Made by a program: the position numbers and the translations under genes
Part shown: in pieces, positions 1 through 6,909 of the stretch
Position numbering within the stretch: the first letter of the stretch is position 1
How the letters are laid out: every line of letters starts with the position of its first letter
Notes under the pieces: model-generated
Told to the model about the DNA's origin: nothing
Databases searched by the model: none
Seen by the model: only the letters and a program-made list of their open reading frames with translations
From: Paenibacillus periandrae
Lineage (GTDB): Bacteria > Bacillota > Bacilli > Paenibacillales > NBRC-103111
Assembly: GCF_022458865.1 (NCBI RefSeq)
Contig: NZ_JAJNMU010000001.1
Span: 62,001 to 126,000, forward strand
Reading direction: 5' to 3'
DNA: 64,000 nucleotides

Positions 1-738
1 GAACATCCCATCCGCAGTATCCATCAAGCTCATCCCCGCAGCAAACAATATTGGAAAAGAAAGTACGCCGACAAACGGCATGGCCTCCTTGGCAGCCCCA
101 GCTGAAATCGCAAGAAGCGATATTTCGCTTGCCGTATCAAATCCAAGACCAAATAAAAAACCTAACGGATACACATGCCAGCTGCGGGTTATAAATTTAT
201 ACAGTGGTCTTAAGAGCCGGGAGAAAAAACCTCTGGATTCGAGAAGCCTCTCAAATTCATCCTGGTTGTGTGCGCCATTACGAAATTGAACAAACAATTG
301 AAATAATTGAATCAGTACGATTAAATTGATGATACCTATAATGAGCAAAAACAATCCAGACACGGAAGCACCTATCAACCCACCAATTTCTTGCATCTGC
401 GGCAGCTCTCTCTGTACCCATTTGACGGAAAAAGCAGTAACAATCGCCATCAACAGCACTACCGAGGAATGGCCTAATGAAAAGTAAAAGCCAACACCAA
501 GTGAATTCCTTTTTTGCTGCACCAGCTTACGGACGGTATTGTCAATAGCAGCAATATGGTCCACATCAAATGCATGCCTGAGTCCAAGCGTGTAAGCAAG
601 CAATCCCATCCCCCAAAGGGCAGCATTATGGCGTGCGGCGACATACAAAAACAGCAGCCCTATTATATGCAGACTGAGAACAGCACCCGAGTAGCCTACC
701 CAAGATTTATTATCCGCTAAATTAGCTTTGTTCTTCAT
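1..738 (-). CDS. HoxN/NixA-family nickel/cobalt permease (C-terminus beyond window edge)
   Basis: Translating the minus strand from ATG at 738 gives 246 codons that stay open to the window edge. The protein has several hydrophobic helices and the NiCoT signatures: RHAFDVDHIAAIDN in the second helix (about residues 54-67), LGHSSVV (about 88-94), LGFDTASE and a final DTADGMF at the edge. This family imports Ni2+ or Co2+ across the cytoplasmic membrane for enzymes such as urease, hydrogenase or B12 enzymes. The ribosome site is weak (AGG about 10 bases upstream). No partner gene is visible, so the metal cannot be decided. Two direct repeats lie upstream at 770-800 and may be an operator. The C-terminal part is not in the window. 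Confidence 0.9.
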   Translation of the reverse strand, partial: MKNKANLADNKSWVGYSGAVLSLHIIGLLFLYVAARHNAALWGMGLLAYTLGLRHAFDVDHIAAIDNTVRKLVQQKRNSLGVGFYFSLGHSSVVLLMAIVTAFSVKWVQRELPQMQEIGGLIGASVSGLFLLIIGIINLIVLIQLFQLFVQFRNGAHNQDEFERLLESRGFFSRLLRPLYKFITRSWHVYPLGFLFGLGFDTASEISLLAISAGAAKEAMPFVGVLSFPILFAAGMSLMDTADGMF

Positions 739-769
739 TTGTCCGACCTGGCTTTCCTATTTTTTATTT

Positions 770-800
770 TGTGACACGAATATATTAAAATGTAACACGA
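770..800. promoter_or_regulatory. Direct repeat upstream of the Ni/Co permease, possible operator
   Basis: TGTGACACGA (770-779) and TGTAACACGA (791-800) differ at one base and are 21 bases apart, close to two helical turns. They lie 30-60 bases upstream of the permease start, in an otherwise A/T-rich stretch. The arrangement fits a dimeric repressor or activator site. I cannot assign a regulator; the repeat does not match the NikR palindrome I remember. Inference only. Confidence 0.35.
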
Positions 801-820
801 TAATAGCTTTTTGAACAGCA

Positions 821-858
821 ACAAAAATAAAAAATCGAGCCTTAACAAGGACTCGATT
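821..858 (-). terminator. Rho-independent terminator of the YolD-like gene
   Basis: Read on the minus strand, AATCGAG pairs with CTCGATT (833-839 with 852-858) and an inner CCTT pairs with AAGG. A T-rich run interrupted by one A follows (821-832). It lies about 155 bases downstream of the YolD-like stop codon and upstream of the permease promoter region, so it insulates the two genes. Confidence 0.8.
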
Positions 859-1012
859 GGTATATTATATGTAACTCAGCCATATTTCACATGAACCTGC
901 ATATGAAGGTAGCTCAAATTAATTTCAAAAATTCAATAGCTATAAGGCTAAGCTTTTCGTAGGAAGCCAGTTATTATTGTATCCTCGATGCGAACAACCC
1001 ATATACAACTTC

Positions 1013-1261
1013 TTAGGCCCCGGTGTGTTCCGCTTTCATAATGTCCATGAATGGAATTTTCACCATCTCACCCCCAAATTTGGTTACATGAACCTTTCTG
1101 GTGTTGGGATCCAACTCCACTATCCGCCCCCGAATCACCTCGGACTTCCCCCATACAGTGAGCAGCATTTCGCTTCTTTCATACTTCGCTTCACCCAGCT
1201 TATCTCCCAATTCTTCCAGATCGGACTCATCTCTTTCTGGTCGCTTTGCTACATTCATCAT
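1013..1261 (-). CDS. YolD-like family protein, LexA-box controlled
   Basis: This is an 82-residue soluble protein. Its second half (about residues 40-80), RGRIVELDPNTRKVHV followed by KIPFMDIM, is the small beta-barrel seen in YolD-like proteins, where a basic I-x-G-x-I segment precedes an IPFxDI motif. YolD-like genes usually sit beside Y-family polymerase genes (uvrX/yqjW) and are DNA-damage inducible; no polymerase gene is present here. A GGGAGG ribosome site stands 8 bases before tandem ATG codons at 1261. A LexA-type GAAC-N4-GTTC box lies between the promoter and the ribosome site, and a strong terminator follows. The molecular function of the family is not firmly established, and the family call itself is from motif memory. 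Confidence 0.7.
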   Translation of the reverse strand: MMNVAKRPERDESDLEELGDKLGEAKYERSEMLLTVWGKSEVIRGRIVELDPNTRKVHVTKFGGEMVKIPFMDIMKAEHTGA

Positions 1262-1283
1262 ATTTATTACCTCCCACTTATAG

Positions 1284-1295
1284 GAACATTAGTTC
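1284..1295. promoter_or_regulatory. LexA/DinR (SOS) box
   Basis: GAACATTAGTTC is a perfect match to the core of the Bacillus SOS box (CGAAC-N4-GTTCG). It sits 10 bases downstream of the likely -10 of the YolD-like gene, a position where LexA would block transcription. A half-site CGAAC lies at 1311-1315, inside the promoter spacer. Confidence 0.7.
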
Positions 1296-1304
1296 TATAC
1301 ACAT

Positions 1305-1332
1305 TTTATACGAACATTATGGGAACGCGCAA
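1305..1332 (-). promoter_or_regulatory. Probable sigma-A promoter of the YolD-like gene
   Basis: On the minus strand TTGCGC (1327-1332) and TATAAA (1305-1310) are separated by 16 bases. The LexA box lies immediately downstream, as expected for an SOS-repressed promoter. Confidence 0.5.
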
Positions 1333-1352
1333 GAGTCAAAATGGATTTTTAT

Positions 1353-1414
1353 AAGAAAACCTCTATCGAGGCCTTTCAAAGATGAGCGACCGCGGTTCAA
1401 AGGCAGGTTTTCTT
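1353..1414. repeat. Long inverted repeat / structured element of unknown role
   Basis: AAGAAAACCT (1353-1362) is perfectly complementary to AGGTTTTCTT (1405-1414). Inside it GCCTTT (1371-1376) pairs with AAAGGC (1399-1404). A competing short hairpin CCTC-TATC-GAGG and a central palindrome ACCGCGGT are also present. The run of T after either arm is too short for a strong terminator. It lies between the endolysin terminator and the YolD promoter. Confidence 0.6.
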
Positions 1415-1465
1415 GAAACACAAAAATCCTTCAGCTCCGCTGAAAACTTATAAATACTAATGTTA

Positions 1466-1494
1466 TGAAAAAAGAACCGCAGCTGACGCGGTCC
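1466..1494 (-). terminator. Terminator of the endolysin/holin transcript
   Basis: Minus-strand hairpin GGACCGC / GCGGTTC (arms 1488-1494 and 1474-1480) followed by T7. It is 40 bases beyond the endolysin stop codon. Confidence 0.85.
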
Positions 1495-1533
1495 CTCCAT
1501 TTTGGACTTCTCGTTGTTATAAGATTAAACCAT

Positions 1534-2325
1534 TTAGATCTTAATCCCCCGGTCCACCCTGCCATCCAATACGGTGTTCAGAAATACCAATTCGGTCACC
1601 GTCAATGTCTTGTCTACAATTTTCTGCATCCACTCCCAGCTCAGCTGGTCCGCATTATAGGCGGCTCCAAGCACCTGATACAGCATATCCCATTGCCATT
1701 GCTCCAGCTTCATCGGCATATTCATCTCATCCTCCTCGGGGATTTCATAAGTATTCCACCAGCCCTCTTTACCGTACGATTCGTTCAAATCCACATTGAT
1801 TCCGTTTAAGCTTATATCATTTTGATACTGATAAATGTTCATTGCCTCTGACTTCTTCCCCCCGCTCCAGGCATAGGTTTGCCAAAATCGGGAGCATACG
1901 CCACGTTTGTACATCTCTTCAATTACCGCATAGGAGCCATAAACTCCCGTGTAGTATCCTGGCGTTGCCTCACTGGCAGCAGCTATATATTCCGCAACTG
2001 TATTCATCTGCGCACTGCTGGCGTCGAAATCCACGGCAAAATAAATCGCACTTCCAGCAGGCTGCCCGATATCAATGGCAAGCTGTAAGGACGTCGCTCC
2101 ATCATTCGAGCCCGCTTCCCGACCGTCCAGAGGCCGATTGGCCGTTGTTTCGAATACGGATACAATTTGCAGTCCACCCTCTGTGATAATTTCCGCTTCT
2201 TTCCTGCTTAGCGCCTTCCAGCCGCTGGGAACCAAATAACGGGCAACAAACTCATAATTCTGTGACCGAAAAGCCGCAGTAACAGCCGCCGTCAATGGTG
2301 TCGCACAATCAAAGCCTTGGGTCAT
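1534..2325 (-). CDS. DUF1906 glycoside-hydrolase-like (endolysin-like) protein
   Basis: The 263-residue product begins with GFDCATP, the first strand of the Rv2525c/DUF1906 TIM-barrel family related to GH25 lysozymes. Acidic residues occur at the expected strand ends: D6, E59 in VFETT and the VDFD motif near 98-101. The barrel ends near residue 190 (YGKEGWW). An acidic linker follows, then a C-terminal segment of about 60 residues rich in Trp that may bind the wall. No signal peptide is seen, which fits export through the adjacent holin. Its start overlaps the holin stop by four bases, so the two genes are translationally coupled. The enzyme presumably cleaves peptidoglycan; catalysis in this family is inferred, not proven. 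Confidence 0.75.
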   Translation of the reverse strand: MTQGFDCATPLTAAVTAAFRSQNYEFVARYLVPSGWKALSRKEAEIITEGGLQIVSVFETTANRPLDGREAGSNDGATSLQLAIDIGQPAGSAIYFAVDFDASSAQMNTVAEYIAAASEATPGYYTGVYGSYAVIEEMYKRGVCSRFWQTYAWSGGKKSEAMNIYQYQNDISLNGINVDLNESYGKEGWWNTYEIPEEDEMNMPMKLEQWQWDMLYQVLGAAYNADQLSWEWMQKIVDKTLTVTELVFLNTVLDGRVDRGIKI

Positions 2326-2738
2326 TTCTTATCCTCCTCCCCTTTACCCTTATCTTCAAGCTGTTTCAGTACTTTGGTAATAAAATGCGGCAGCGGTACG
2401 CCGATAACCCCCAAATTTTCAACGATCGATAAGCCTTCTCTTCCAACGTAATAATAAATAGCCAGTGTCCTAAATATCGGCGCGGCATTGCCTACTAACT
2501 CATCCAGCATGATTGTAAGTGCCAGAACAACGAGAATCACACTCTTGCGGATCCCTCCCCAGAACATGACCTCACTATTCAGATTACGCTGCTTGATGGC
2601 TCCCAGAACGCCTGTTATATAGTCAGCTACCATACAAAAAATCAACAGCTGTAATCCGATGTCCCAGCCTCCCAGGAATGAATTTACAATTAAACCTGTA
2701 ATGGCCATGACACTGCTGAAGGCTGTTTCTCTGGACAA
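2322..2738 (-). CDS. Phage-type holin (TcdE/Phage_holin_4 family)
   Basis: This is a membrane protein of 138 residues with three or four hydrophobic segments and a charged, lysine/glutamate-rich tail (KGKGEEDKK). VADYITGVLGA and MFWGGIRKS are typical of the toxin-secretion/phage-lysis holin family. I chose the TTG at 2738 because a strong AAGGGGGGAG ribosome site precedes it by six bases; an ATG at 2768 would place that site inside the gene. Holins form membrane pores that release an endolysin or toxin, and the endolysin-like gene follows with a 4-base overlap. No phage structural genes are nearby, so this is a domesticated lysis cassette or prophage remnant. Confidence 0.85.
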   Translation of the reverse strand: MSRETAFSSVMAITGLIVNSFLGGWDIGLQLLIFCMVADYITGVLGAIKQRNLNSEVMFWGGIRKSVILVVLALTIMLDELVGNAAPIFRTLAIYYYVGREGLSIVENLGVIGVPLPHFITKVLKQLEDKGKGEEDKK

Positions 2739-2909
2739 TAGTGACTCCCCCCTTCCCTCCGCTGGCAAGGCATGTACGATCTATACAATATATTCAGAAT
2801 TGCTAGATTTGGATTGGACAACAGGAATAATTAACGTTGCGGCCAGAAGCATACTTTCTGAATTTTTGAGAAACCTACTTATAAAAACCAACAGTTGGAG
2901 GACACAGTC

Positions 2910-3941
2910 ATGACCCCTGCACAGCTTCAGCCCGCACTTCAAACTGAACACAAAGTAGAGCTGACATCAGCTGAAATTGCCAGCCTTTGGACCTCCTATT
3001 TAAGTGATACATTGGCCGTTTGCACCATAGGCAGCTATTTGAAGCATGTTGAAGATCCTGAAATCCGATCCATACTTGAATTCGCGTATCAATTATCGCA
3101 GACCCATGTTCAAAAAATGCAGACATTTTTTAAAGAGGGCAATATCCCTATACCAGATGGCTTTCAAGAGGGCATTGACACCTACCAAGCACCTCGCTTG
3201 TACACCGATGATTTTTACTTGTTCTATATTGAAAATATTGGTAAAGTCGGGATGCGCCAGTATACAATGGCTCTTTCCAATTCTGCACGGTCGGATATCA
3301 GCCAATATTTCATGGAATGTCTGAACGAATCGGTACAAATATTTAACCGGTCCACAGATGCATTACTTGCCAAAGGAACGTTTATAAGAGCTCCATACAT
3401 TCCAAGCCCTACAACCAAAGAATATGTTCAGAAGAACAGCTACTTCAATACATGGTTTGGACCACATAGACCATTGAATGTAATCGAAATATCCGGACTT
3501 TATTTTAATTTGACTCAAAACCAGCTGGGTCGTTCTCTACTCATGGGTTTCAGTCAAACGGCAGGTTCACAGCAAATCCGGGATTACATGCTGCGCGGAA
3601 GGAATATTGCGGATAAGCATGTAGAGCTTTTCGGCTCAATGCTGAGTCAGGAATTCATTCCATCAGCAAGTGTGTGGGACACTCTTCCTACAAATTCAAC
3701 CCTACCTCCGTTTTCAGATAAAATGATGATGTTTCAAGTTTCAGCGCTAAATGCCTCAGGAATTGCACATTATGGAACGAGTCTCGGTATGAGTGCCAGA
3801 AAAGATTTATCCACACATTATATTAGACTGACAGCTGAGGTTCTTGCTTTTGCAGAGGATGGAGCCGAGATCATGATTGAGCATGGCTGGATGGAGCAGC
3901 CGCCTTTAGCGCCCGACCGCAACAAGCTGGCTAAACCTTGA
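2910..3941 (+). CDS. DUF3231 protein, two tandem four-helix domains (spore-coat CotF-like)
   Basis: The 343-residue product consists of two similar alpha-helical halves. Each starts near LTSAEIASLWTSY (about 16-28) or IEISGLYFNLTQNQLGRS (about 194-211) and contains a histidine/glutamate helix of ferritin-like character. This is the DUF3231 architecture common in spore-forming Bacillales and related to the CotF coat family. The ATG at 2910 is preceded at 8 bases by TTGGAGGA; a TTG at 2895 overlaps that site and was rejected. It is a single-gene unit with a hairpin terminator downstream. Function is unknown; a spore-coat or stress role is inferred from the family. Confidence 0.8.
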   Translation: MTPAQLQPALQTEHKVELTSAEIASLWTSYLSDTLAVCTIGSYLKHVEDPEIRSILEFAYQLSQTHVQKMQTFFKEGNIPIPDGFQEGIDTYQAPRLYTDDFYLFYIENIGKVGMRQYTMALSNSARSDISQYFMECLNESVQIFNRSTDALLAKGTFIRAPYIPSPTTKEYVQKNSYFNTWFGPHRPLNVIEISGLYFNLTQNQLGRSLLMGFSQTAGSQQIRDYMLRGRNIADKHVELFGSMLSQEFIPSASVWDTLPTNSTLPPFSDKMMMFQVSALNASGIAHYGTSLGMSARKDLSTHYIRLTAEVLAFAEDGAEIMIEHGWMEQPPLAPDRNKLAKP

Positions 3942-3964
3942 ACCGGGTTATCCCTTTAAATACA

Positions 3965-4013
3965 CAAAAACAGCCTGCTCTCCAATAATGGATAGTAGGC
4001 TGTTTAGATTGTT
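3965..4013 (+). terminator. Hairpin terminator after the DUF3231 gene
   Basis: AAACAGCCTGC (3968-3978) pairs with GTAGGCTGTTT (3995-4005), including one G-T pair. The T-rich tail is short and interrupted, so termination may be partial; the A-run on the other side could make it bidirectional. Confidence 0.6.
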
Positions 4014-4088
4014 TCCTGTATAATATGAATAAGCTTAATAGGAAACGATTATAAATGTGATAGCTTTGCTATATAAAGGAGCACTCTT

Positions 4089-4988
4089 ATGGAACTCAGA
4101 CAGCTGCAGTATGCATTGCAAATTTCAATTGACAAAAACTTCTCCAGAGCGGCTGAAAAGCTGCACATAGCCCAGCCATCTCTCAGTCAGCAGCTCTCCA
4201 AGCTGGAAAAGGAAATTGGCTTATTGCTGTTTCAGCGGACAACCAACTCCGTGGAAGTGACCTATGCCGGAGCCTTGTTTGTAGAAAAGGCGCAAACGAT
4301 TCTTGACATGATAGAACAGCTGAAACGTGAGATGGAAGATATTTCTCAAATGCGCAAAGGGAGACTCGTCGTCGGAAGTTTGCCTATTACCGGAGCCCAT
4401 GTTCTACCGCTGGTGCTGCCAATATTCCAAGCGAATTATCCAGAGATCGAAATTGTGCTGATGGAGGAAACCTCTGCCCATTTGGAGCAAATGACAGCCA
4501 ATGGACAGATCGATATCTCACTGCTGTCGATCCCCCTTCAGGATGAGTCTCTCACCTATGAGCCCATCATTGAGGAAGAGATACTGCTCGCAGTTCCCCA
4601 GCATCATCGTTTGGCTGCAAGAGCATTGACACCCCAGCAAACCATAAATATTGTGGAACTCCGCGACGAACCGTTCATCGTGCTTAAGAAAGGACAGGGC
4701 TTCCGCCAGATTGCTTTGGAGCTATGTGCAAAATCCGGCTTCAAGCCCAACATCGTGTTTGAGAGCAGCAACATCGAGACCGTACAATCACTCGTAGCAG
4801 CGGGAATGGGAATTGCTTTTGTTCCGCATATGGTGTCCAGAGGCGGTTGGAGTGAGCACGCCCCAGCTTATCTTTCCCTTACTACCAAGCCTACACGCAC
4901 ACTCGTTATCGCTTATCGCAAAGGTCGCTATTTATCTAAAGCCGTAGGCGCTTTTATGAAAACATTCCATGACGTCATCAAAAATTAA
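4089..4988 (+). CDS. LysR-family transcriptional regulator
   Basis: 299 residues, the usual LysR length. The N-terminal winged helix-turn-helix is clear: MELRQLQYALQI, then NFSRAAEKLHIAQPSLSQQL (about 17-36). A linker helix and a periplasmic-binding-protein-like effector domain follow from about residue 90 (RLVVGSLPITGA). Best resemblance is to CynR/CysL-type members. AAAGGAG lies 9 bases upstream of the ATG. A TATAAT at 4019-4024 may be the -10. The gene converges on mtnU with a 4-base overlap of the stop codons. Targets cannot be told from the sequence; LysR regulators usually act on a divergent neighbour, but the upstream neighbour here is the co-directional DUF3231 gene. Confidence 0.9.
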   Translation: MELRQLQYALQISIDKNFSRAAEKLHIAQPSLSQQLSKLEKEIGLLLFQRTTNSVEVTYAGALFVEKAQTILDMIEQLKREMEDISQMRKGRLVVGSLPITGAHVLPLVLPIFQANYPEIEIVLMEETSAHLEQMTANGQIDISLLSIPLQDESLTYEPIIEEEILLAVPQHHRLAARALTPQQTINIVELRDEPFIVLKKGQGFRQIALELCAKSGFKPNIVFESSNIETVQSLVAAGMGIAFVPHMVSRGGWSEHAPAYLSLTTKPTRTLVIAYRKGRYLSKAVGAFMKTFHDVIKN

Positions 4989-5788
4989 TATAGCGCAGGT
5001 CGCCGATCCTCAAAAACAGGAATACGGCTTCGCACCTCATCCACAAGTGCCAAATCAATCTGAGCGCGAATAACCTGCTCCGTCTGATCCCCTTCGGCAA
5101 GCGCTTCTCCCCAAGGATCAATGACCATTGAATGCCCAAAAAATTCGGTGGTCCCGCTGATTCCTACACGATTGCAGGAAACGACAAACATTTGGTTTTC
5201 TATTGCCCGCGCCATCAATAAAGTCCGCCAATGATGCAATCGCGGGTTTGGCCATTCAGCAGGGACAAACACAATTTGCGCTCCACCCAAAGCCAGCTTT
5301 CTGGATAGCTCAGGAAACCGGATATCGTAGCAGATCATCATACCGGAGGATACACCGTCTAGCTCGAACTGTCCGATATGGGTTCCTTCCTCTAAATATT
5401 TTTCCTCATCCATTAGTCGGAATAGGTGGATTTTGGAATAATCCGCCACACGAATGCCCGCGCGATTGTACACATAAATCGTATTGTATATCTGGCTGCC
5501 CTGCTTCTCGGCAATAGAACCTCCAATGATATTCACCTGATGCTTGCGAGCAAACTCGGACAGCAGCGCATGTGTGCGTTGTCCCTCTTCATCAGCCAGC
5601 TCTTGAATACGATCCAATGCATAGCCCGTGTTCCACATCTCAGGGAAGATAATAACATCCGGCTTGATCTCACCCTCAACAGCTTGCTCCAGCAGCTTCT
5701 CGAGCTTCGCATAATTAAGCTCAGGCTCCCCTATAGCGATGTCCATTTGCAGTAAAGCAAGGTTCCATTTACGGTTATTTAATGTCAT
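4985..5788 (-). CDS. mtnU: Omega-amidase of methionine salvage (nitrilase superfamily)
   Basis: The 267-residue carbon-nitrogen hydrolase carries the nitrilase triad in order: Glu in FPEMWNTGY, Lys in YSKIHLFRLMDE, Cys in MICYDIRFPE. The tail IPVFEDRR-ALY and the DPWGEALAEG segment closely match remembered B. subtilis MtnU (YkrU). The enzyme hydrolyses the 2-oxoacid amide left when the salvage aminotransferase MtnE uses glutamine, or makes ketoglutarate from ketoglutaramate. The ATG at 5788 follows GGGTGAAGGAT; the longer GTG start at 5797 overlaps that site. It is close to mtnE but transcribed the opposite way, separated from it by a methyltransferase gene. Confidence 0.85.
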   Translation of the reverse strand: MTLNNRKWNLALLQMDIAIGEPELNYAKLEKLLEQAVEGEIKPDVIIFPEMWNTGYALDRIQELADEEGQRTHALLSEFARKHQVNIIGGSIAEKQGSQIYNTIYVYNRAGIRVADYSKIHLFRLMDEEKYLEEGTHIGQFELDGVSSGMMICYDIRFPELSRKLALGGAQIVFVPAEWPNPRLHHWRTLLMARAIENQMFVVSCNRVGISGTTEFFGHSMVIDPWGEALAEGDQTEQVIRAQIDLALVDEVRSRIPVFEDRRPALY

Positions 5789-5888
5789 ATCCTTCACCCT
5801 TTTATAATTTATCCATAACGACTTATGGCGTTATTGTGTGTTGATTCGAATCGTCATGTGTTCATCATAGTCGATGACGGACTGAACT

Positions 5889-6689
5889 TCAATCCTTTCG
5901 GGCGAACCACAAGGTCCATCGATCTTGTTCCACGAGTGGTTTGTTGAGAGCCTCCGTGCCTTCTGCAGCCAACTGCTGCTGAATGTACACAATTAAATCC
6001 TCCAGCTCCTCATCCGTCAATTCATGTAAAATCGAACGTCCAGTCCTCTGCAGCAGATCTTCTCGCAGCTCCGTAAAATGATCGTAAGATTTCCTCGCTT
6101 CCCAAAGCGAAATCTCCTTTACCTGTTTAAAACCAGCCGTCCTTAATGCAGCCAGCACGCGGTCAGAGCTGTGGCGTCTGCTGCTTTCCTGTGCCAGAAG
6201 TCTTGGAAATTTATTAAAAATATAGCCGCGTACATGCTCCTTGCTTCCAGCTAACGCACAGTCCTCAGGTGTCCGGTCCTGAACAATAAACACACCCTTA
6301 CGCTTCAAAATCCGATTAGCTTCCTTCATACAGCCAACTAGCTCATCTGATGAAAGATGATGAATAAGCGCTCGCTCCAGCACAAGACCAACACTCTCAT
6401 CGTCCAAGCCTGTACTCAGGGCGTTTCCTTGTTGAAATCGTAGGTTCGGATGACCGGCAGCATTAATCGTGGCGCCCTCCAGCATCACTCGCGAGAAATC
6501 CACACCAACGACGGATTCCACGCCCATTTCGATTAGAGCCTTGCTATAAATGCCACCTCCACAGCCAACATCTGCAGCCTGAATTCCTTTTAAATTGACC
6601 CTACTAGCTATCAATTGCTTCCAGTCGTTATCCACACTTCGGTTGGTATAGCTGGTTGTGTTCTTCGGATCGTGAAAATCAATGGACAT
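5889..6689 (-). CDS. Class I SAM-dependent methyltransferase, substrate unknown
   Basis: 266 residues with a standard Rossmann methyltransferase core: motif I DVGCGGGIYSKAL (about 40-52), the acidic strand-2 end GVDFS, and a post-motif LDDESVGLVLERALIHHL. The C-terminal 100 residues are helical and charged. AAGGAGG stands 8 bases before the ATG. It shares a strand with mtnU, 100 bases upstream of it, and is divergent from mtnE. The position suggests, but does not prove, a link with S-adenosylmethionine turnover. I do not recognise a specific orthologue. Confidence 0.8.
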   Translation of the reverse strand: MSIDFHDPKNTTSYTNRSVDNDWKQLIASRVNLKGIQAADVGCGGGIYSKALIEMGVESVVGVDFSRVMLEGATINAAGHPNLRFQQGNALSTGLDDESVGLVLERALIHHLSSDELVGCMKEANRILKRKGVFIVQDRTPEDCALAGSKEHVRGYIFNKFPRLLAQESSRRHSSDRVLAALRTAGFKQVKEISLWEARKSYDHFTELREDLLQRTGRSILHELTDEELEDLIVYIQQQLAAEGTEALNKPLVEQDRWTLWFARKD

Positions 6690-6909
6690 CTAGCAAACCT
6701 CCTTCGTTCAATGAATTTTCATTAGATGAAACTGATTACTGTTGAATGAAACTTGTATTAACATCATTTTATCATCAGAGCAACCCAAATAACAATAGCG
6801 TAACGCATTATCCATACTTGCTTCTATACACTGCCTGCGTTTCATGTTACATTTAGGCTATCTGGGCAATTCACCCTTATCCTATACAATTACTGGAGTG
6901 TGACTATAG

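Noticed and set aside
770-800. NrdR or NikR box
   Set aside because: The direct-repeat arrangement does not fit either palindromic consensus as I remember them.
1312-1323. Second LexA box
   Set aside because: GAACATTATGGG has only one good half; kept as a half-site remark, not a feature.
977-1354. Plus-strand frame of 125 codons opposite the YolD-like gene
   Set aside because: Antisense to a recognisable gene, no ribosome site and no family resemblance.
6690-6909. SAM riboswitch upstream of mtnE
   Set aside because: No GGTGGAGGGA-type core, kink-turn or terminator was found.
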